This document shows, piece by piece, positions 62,993 through 64,000 of a stretch of DNA of 64,000 nucleotides. Source of the DNA: Nitrospira sp. (GTDB lineage: Bacteria > Nitrospirota > Nitrospiria > Nitrospirales > UBA8639); contig CP058931.1 of NCBI GenBank assembly GCA_024760505.1, forward strand, positions 310,001-374,000, given 5' to 3'. Under the pieces are notes generated by a model. It searched no databases, had not been told where the DNA came from, and saw only the letters and a list, made by a program, of their open reading frames with translations. The stretch's first letter is position 1. Every line of letters starts with the position of its first letter. The position numbers and the translations under genes are program-made.

Positions 62993-63592
62993 TTACACGG
63001 CCGGATCGAAAATTTGCTGAAACACGGGGAATCGCATCGTACAAATATGCCCTCCCGCTAATGCTGCCTCAGCCACATCGTGAGGAGAACGGATACCGGT
63101 AAGAAGCACCTGAGTGGAGAGACCATAGTTTCGAAAGACGGTGACAATGGTTCGAATGATCTCGTCTCCCTTGGATTGATTGTCGCCGGTGCGATCAAGG
63201 CAAATGGACACACACCAGGCACCGGCTTTGGCGGCAATCAAGGCTTGCGTGAGGGAAAAACACAAAGACACATTTACCCGGATGCCTTCGGCTGTCAACC
63301 GCTTAGTCGCCTTGAGACCCGCAGGCGTCAAAGGACACTTCACCAAGACATTTTTATGGATTTTTGCTAATTCTTTGCTTTCCTTGACGATGGCCTCTTC
63401 TTCAATACTCAACACGCCCACACTGATCGGACTATCCACATAACGACAGATTTCTCGAATTCCCTGATAAAAATTCAGCCCCTGCTCAGCAACCAACGTG
63501 GCGTTCATGGCTATCCCATCCAGAACCCCCAACCTGCCAATCTCCTGAATCTCTTTGAGACTCACCGTGTCGAGATAGAATTTCATGAGCAT
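62993..63592 (-). CDS. Divergent FSA/transaldolase-like protein
   Basis: A 199-aa TIM-barrel protein of the fructose-6-phosphate aldolase/small transaldolase family. MKFYLDTVSLKEIQEIGRLG keeps the active Asp, and VLVKCPLTPAGLKATKRL keeps the Schiff-base Lys. The usual TTNPSL is AMNATL here, and SPFVGR is SICLDR, so substrate specificity may have changed. It is about 15-20 residues shorter than typical FSA at the C-terminus. The exact start (63592 or the ATG at 63586) is unclear. It ends over 450 bp from the oxidase gene. Confidence 0.75.
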   Translation of the reverse strand: MLMKFYLDTVSLKEIQEIGRLGVLDGIAMNATLVAEQGLNFYQGIREICRYVDSPISVGVLSIEEEAIVKESKELAKIHKNVLVKCPLTPAGLKATKRLTAEGIRVNVSLCFSLTQALIAAKAGAWCVSICLDRTGDNQSKGDEIIRTIVTVFRNYGLSTQVLLTGIRSPHDVAEAALAGGHICTMRFPVFQQIFDPAV

Positions 63593-64000
63593 TCATTACT
63601 CATGAACAGGGATTGACCCCAAGCCGCAAAAAATTCTGCCAAAACCATGACCTACTGCTCCCGCCTCTGGATCGCCGATAAAACCTGAAATCCTGACCCA
63701 AGTCTCTTTGACGAATTGATAAAAGGAAACTGGCTCCATTTTCGGTATGCATACACCAAGCCACAGTTGGATGGAGATGGGCTGAGACGAGAGACGATTG
63801 AAAACGGCGTAGATGCAAATGACAAGGACGCAGGTTAATGGACTGGCATTGAAACCCCATGAAGGATCGTGGTGGTCTCGGTGGCTCATACCACCACCCA
63901 CCGTGGTTTCAGCATATGGGATTTCGCAGAAAAGAGTGAGATCAGGTAGAAAGAAAGAGTCTGAAGTTGAACAACCTAGAGTCGAGTCGGGCGTTGAAGA
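63593..64000. other. Window end, no supported gene
   Basis: About 400 bp upstream of the transaldolase-like gene. Short frames occur but none has a recognisable motif. The stretch should contain the promoter of the transaldolase-like gene. Confidence 0.4.

Overview
The window comes from a nitrite-oxidising bacterium of the genus Nitrospira (phylum Nitrospirota). Two copies of the nitrite oxidoreductase genes nxrA and nxrB, each pair split by a small receiver-domain gene, and a neighbouring cytochrome bd-like oxidase typical of this genus identify it. No ammonia monooxygenase genes are present, so nothing here shows a comammox lifestyle. Base composition is near 50-55% GC, with a clearly AT-rich patch around 10.9-13.3 kb.

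Layout. 1-7.1 kb: a leftward translation/transcription operon, rimP-nusA-infB-ylxP(DUF503)-rbfA-truB-rpsO-pnp, preceded by a probable attenuator leader. 7.3-10.9 kb: a MinD/FlhG-like ATPase, a SWIM zinc-finger protein and an HDOD sensor protein. 10.9-13.3 kb: an AT-rich patch with an SGNH hydrolase gene and a tyrosine-recombinase remnant next to tRNA-Lys, probably an old integration site. 13.3-25 kb: housekeeping and metabolic genes (purA, tRNA-Ala, an ABC-F ATPase, an orphan HEPN-like protein, rarA, an alpha/beta hydrolase, folE, queD, a ferredoxin, a nuoF-like gene, mdh). 25-36 kb: a large VWA/HExxH protein, DUF167, a Fur-box-controlled Bfd-like ferredoxin, an ECF transporter with its S component fused to two ATPases, a 5'-nucleotidase and an EgtB-like protein.

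36.5-62.5 kb is the nitrite-oxidation region, all leftward. Cluster 1 is nxrA1-receiver-nxrB1 (41.9-36.5 kb). Upstream of it lie a cupredoxin-type protein and a giant triplicated multicopper oxidase of MofA/MnxG size, then an EmrAB-TolC-type efflux operon. Cluster 2 is bd-like oxidase, a 45-codon ORF, a 62-aa membrane protein, nxrA2, receiver, nxrB2 (62.5-54.8 kb). The two nxrB genes are identical at DNA level over 1359 bp including leader, the receiver genes are mosaics, and the nxrA genes differ mainly in their 5' two thirds. This is the pattern left by gene conversion. The window ends with a divergent FSA-type transaldolase.

The most unusual signal is in the spacers just after both nxrA genes. 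Each can fold into a long hairpin, and its loop carries, on the opposite strand, a 21/22-nt match to the translation start of nxrA1. After nxrA1 that inverted copy keeps a Shine-Dalgarno-like sequence, an ATG and codons for MFLSRRQ. It is either a relic of an inverted duplication or a built-in antisense element by which the 3' end of an nxrA transcript could pair with the nxrA1 start. All functions are inferred from sequence alone; no database search was run.
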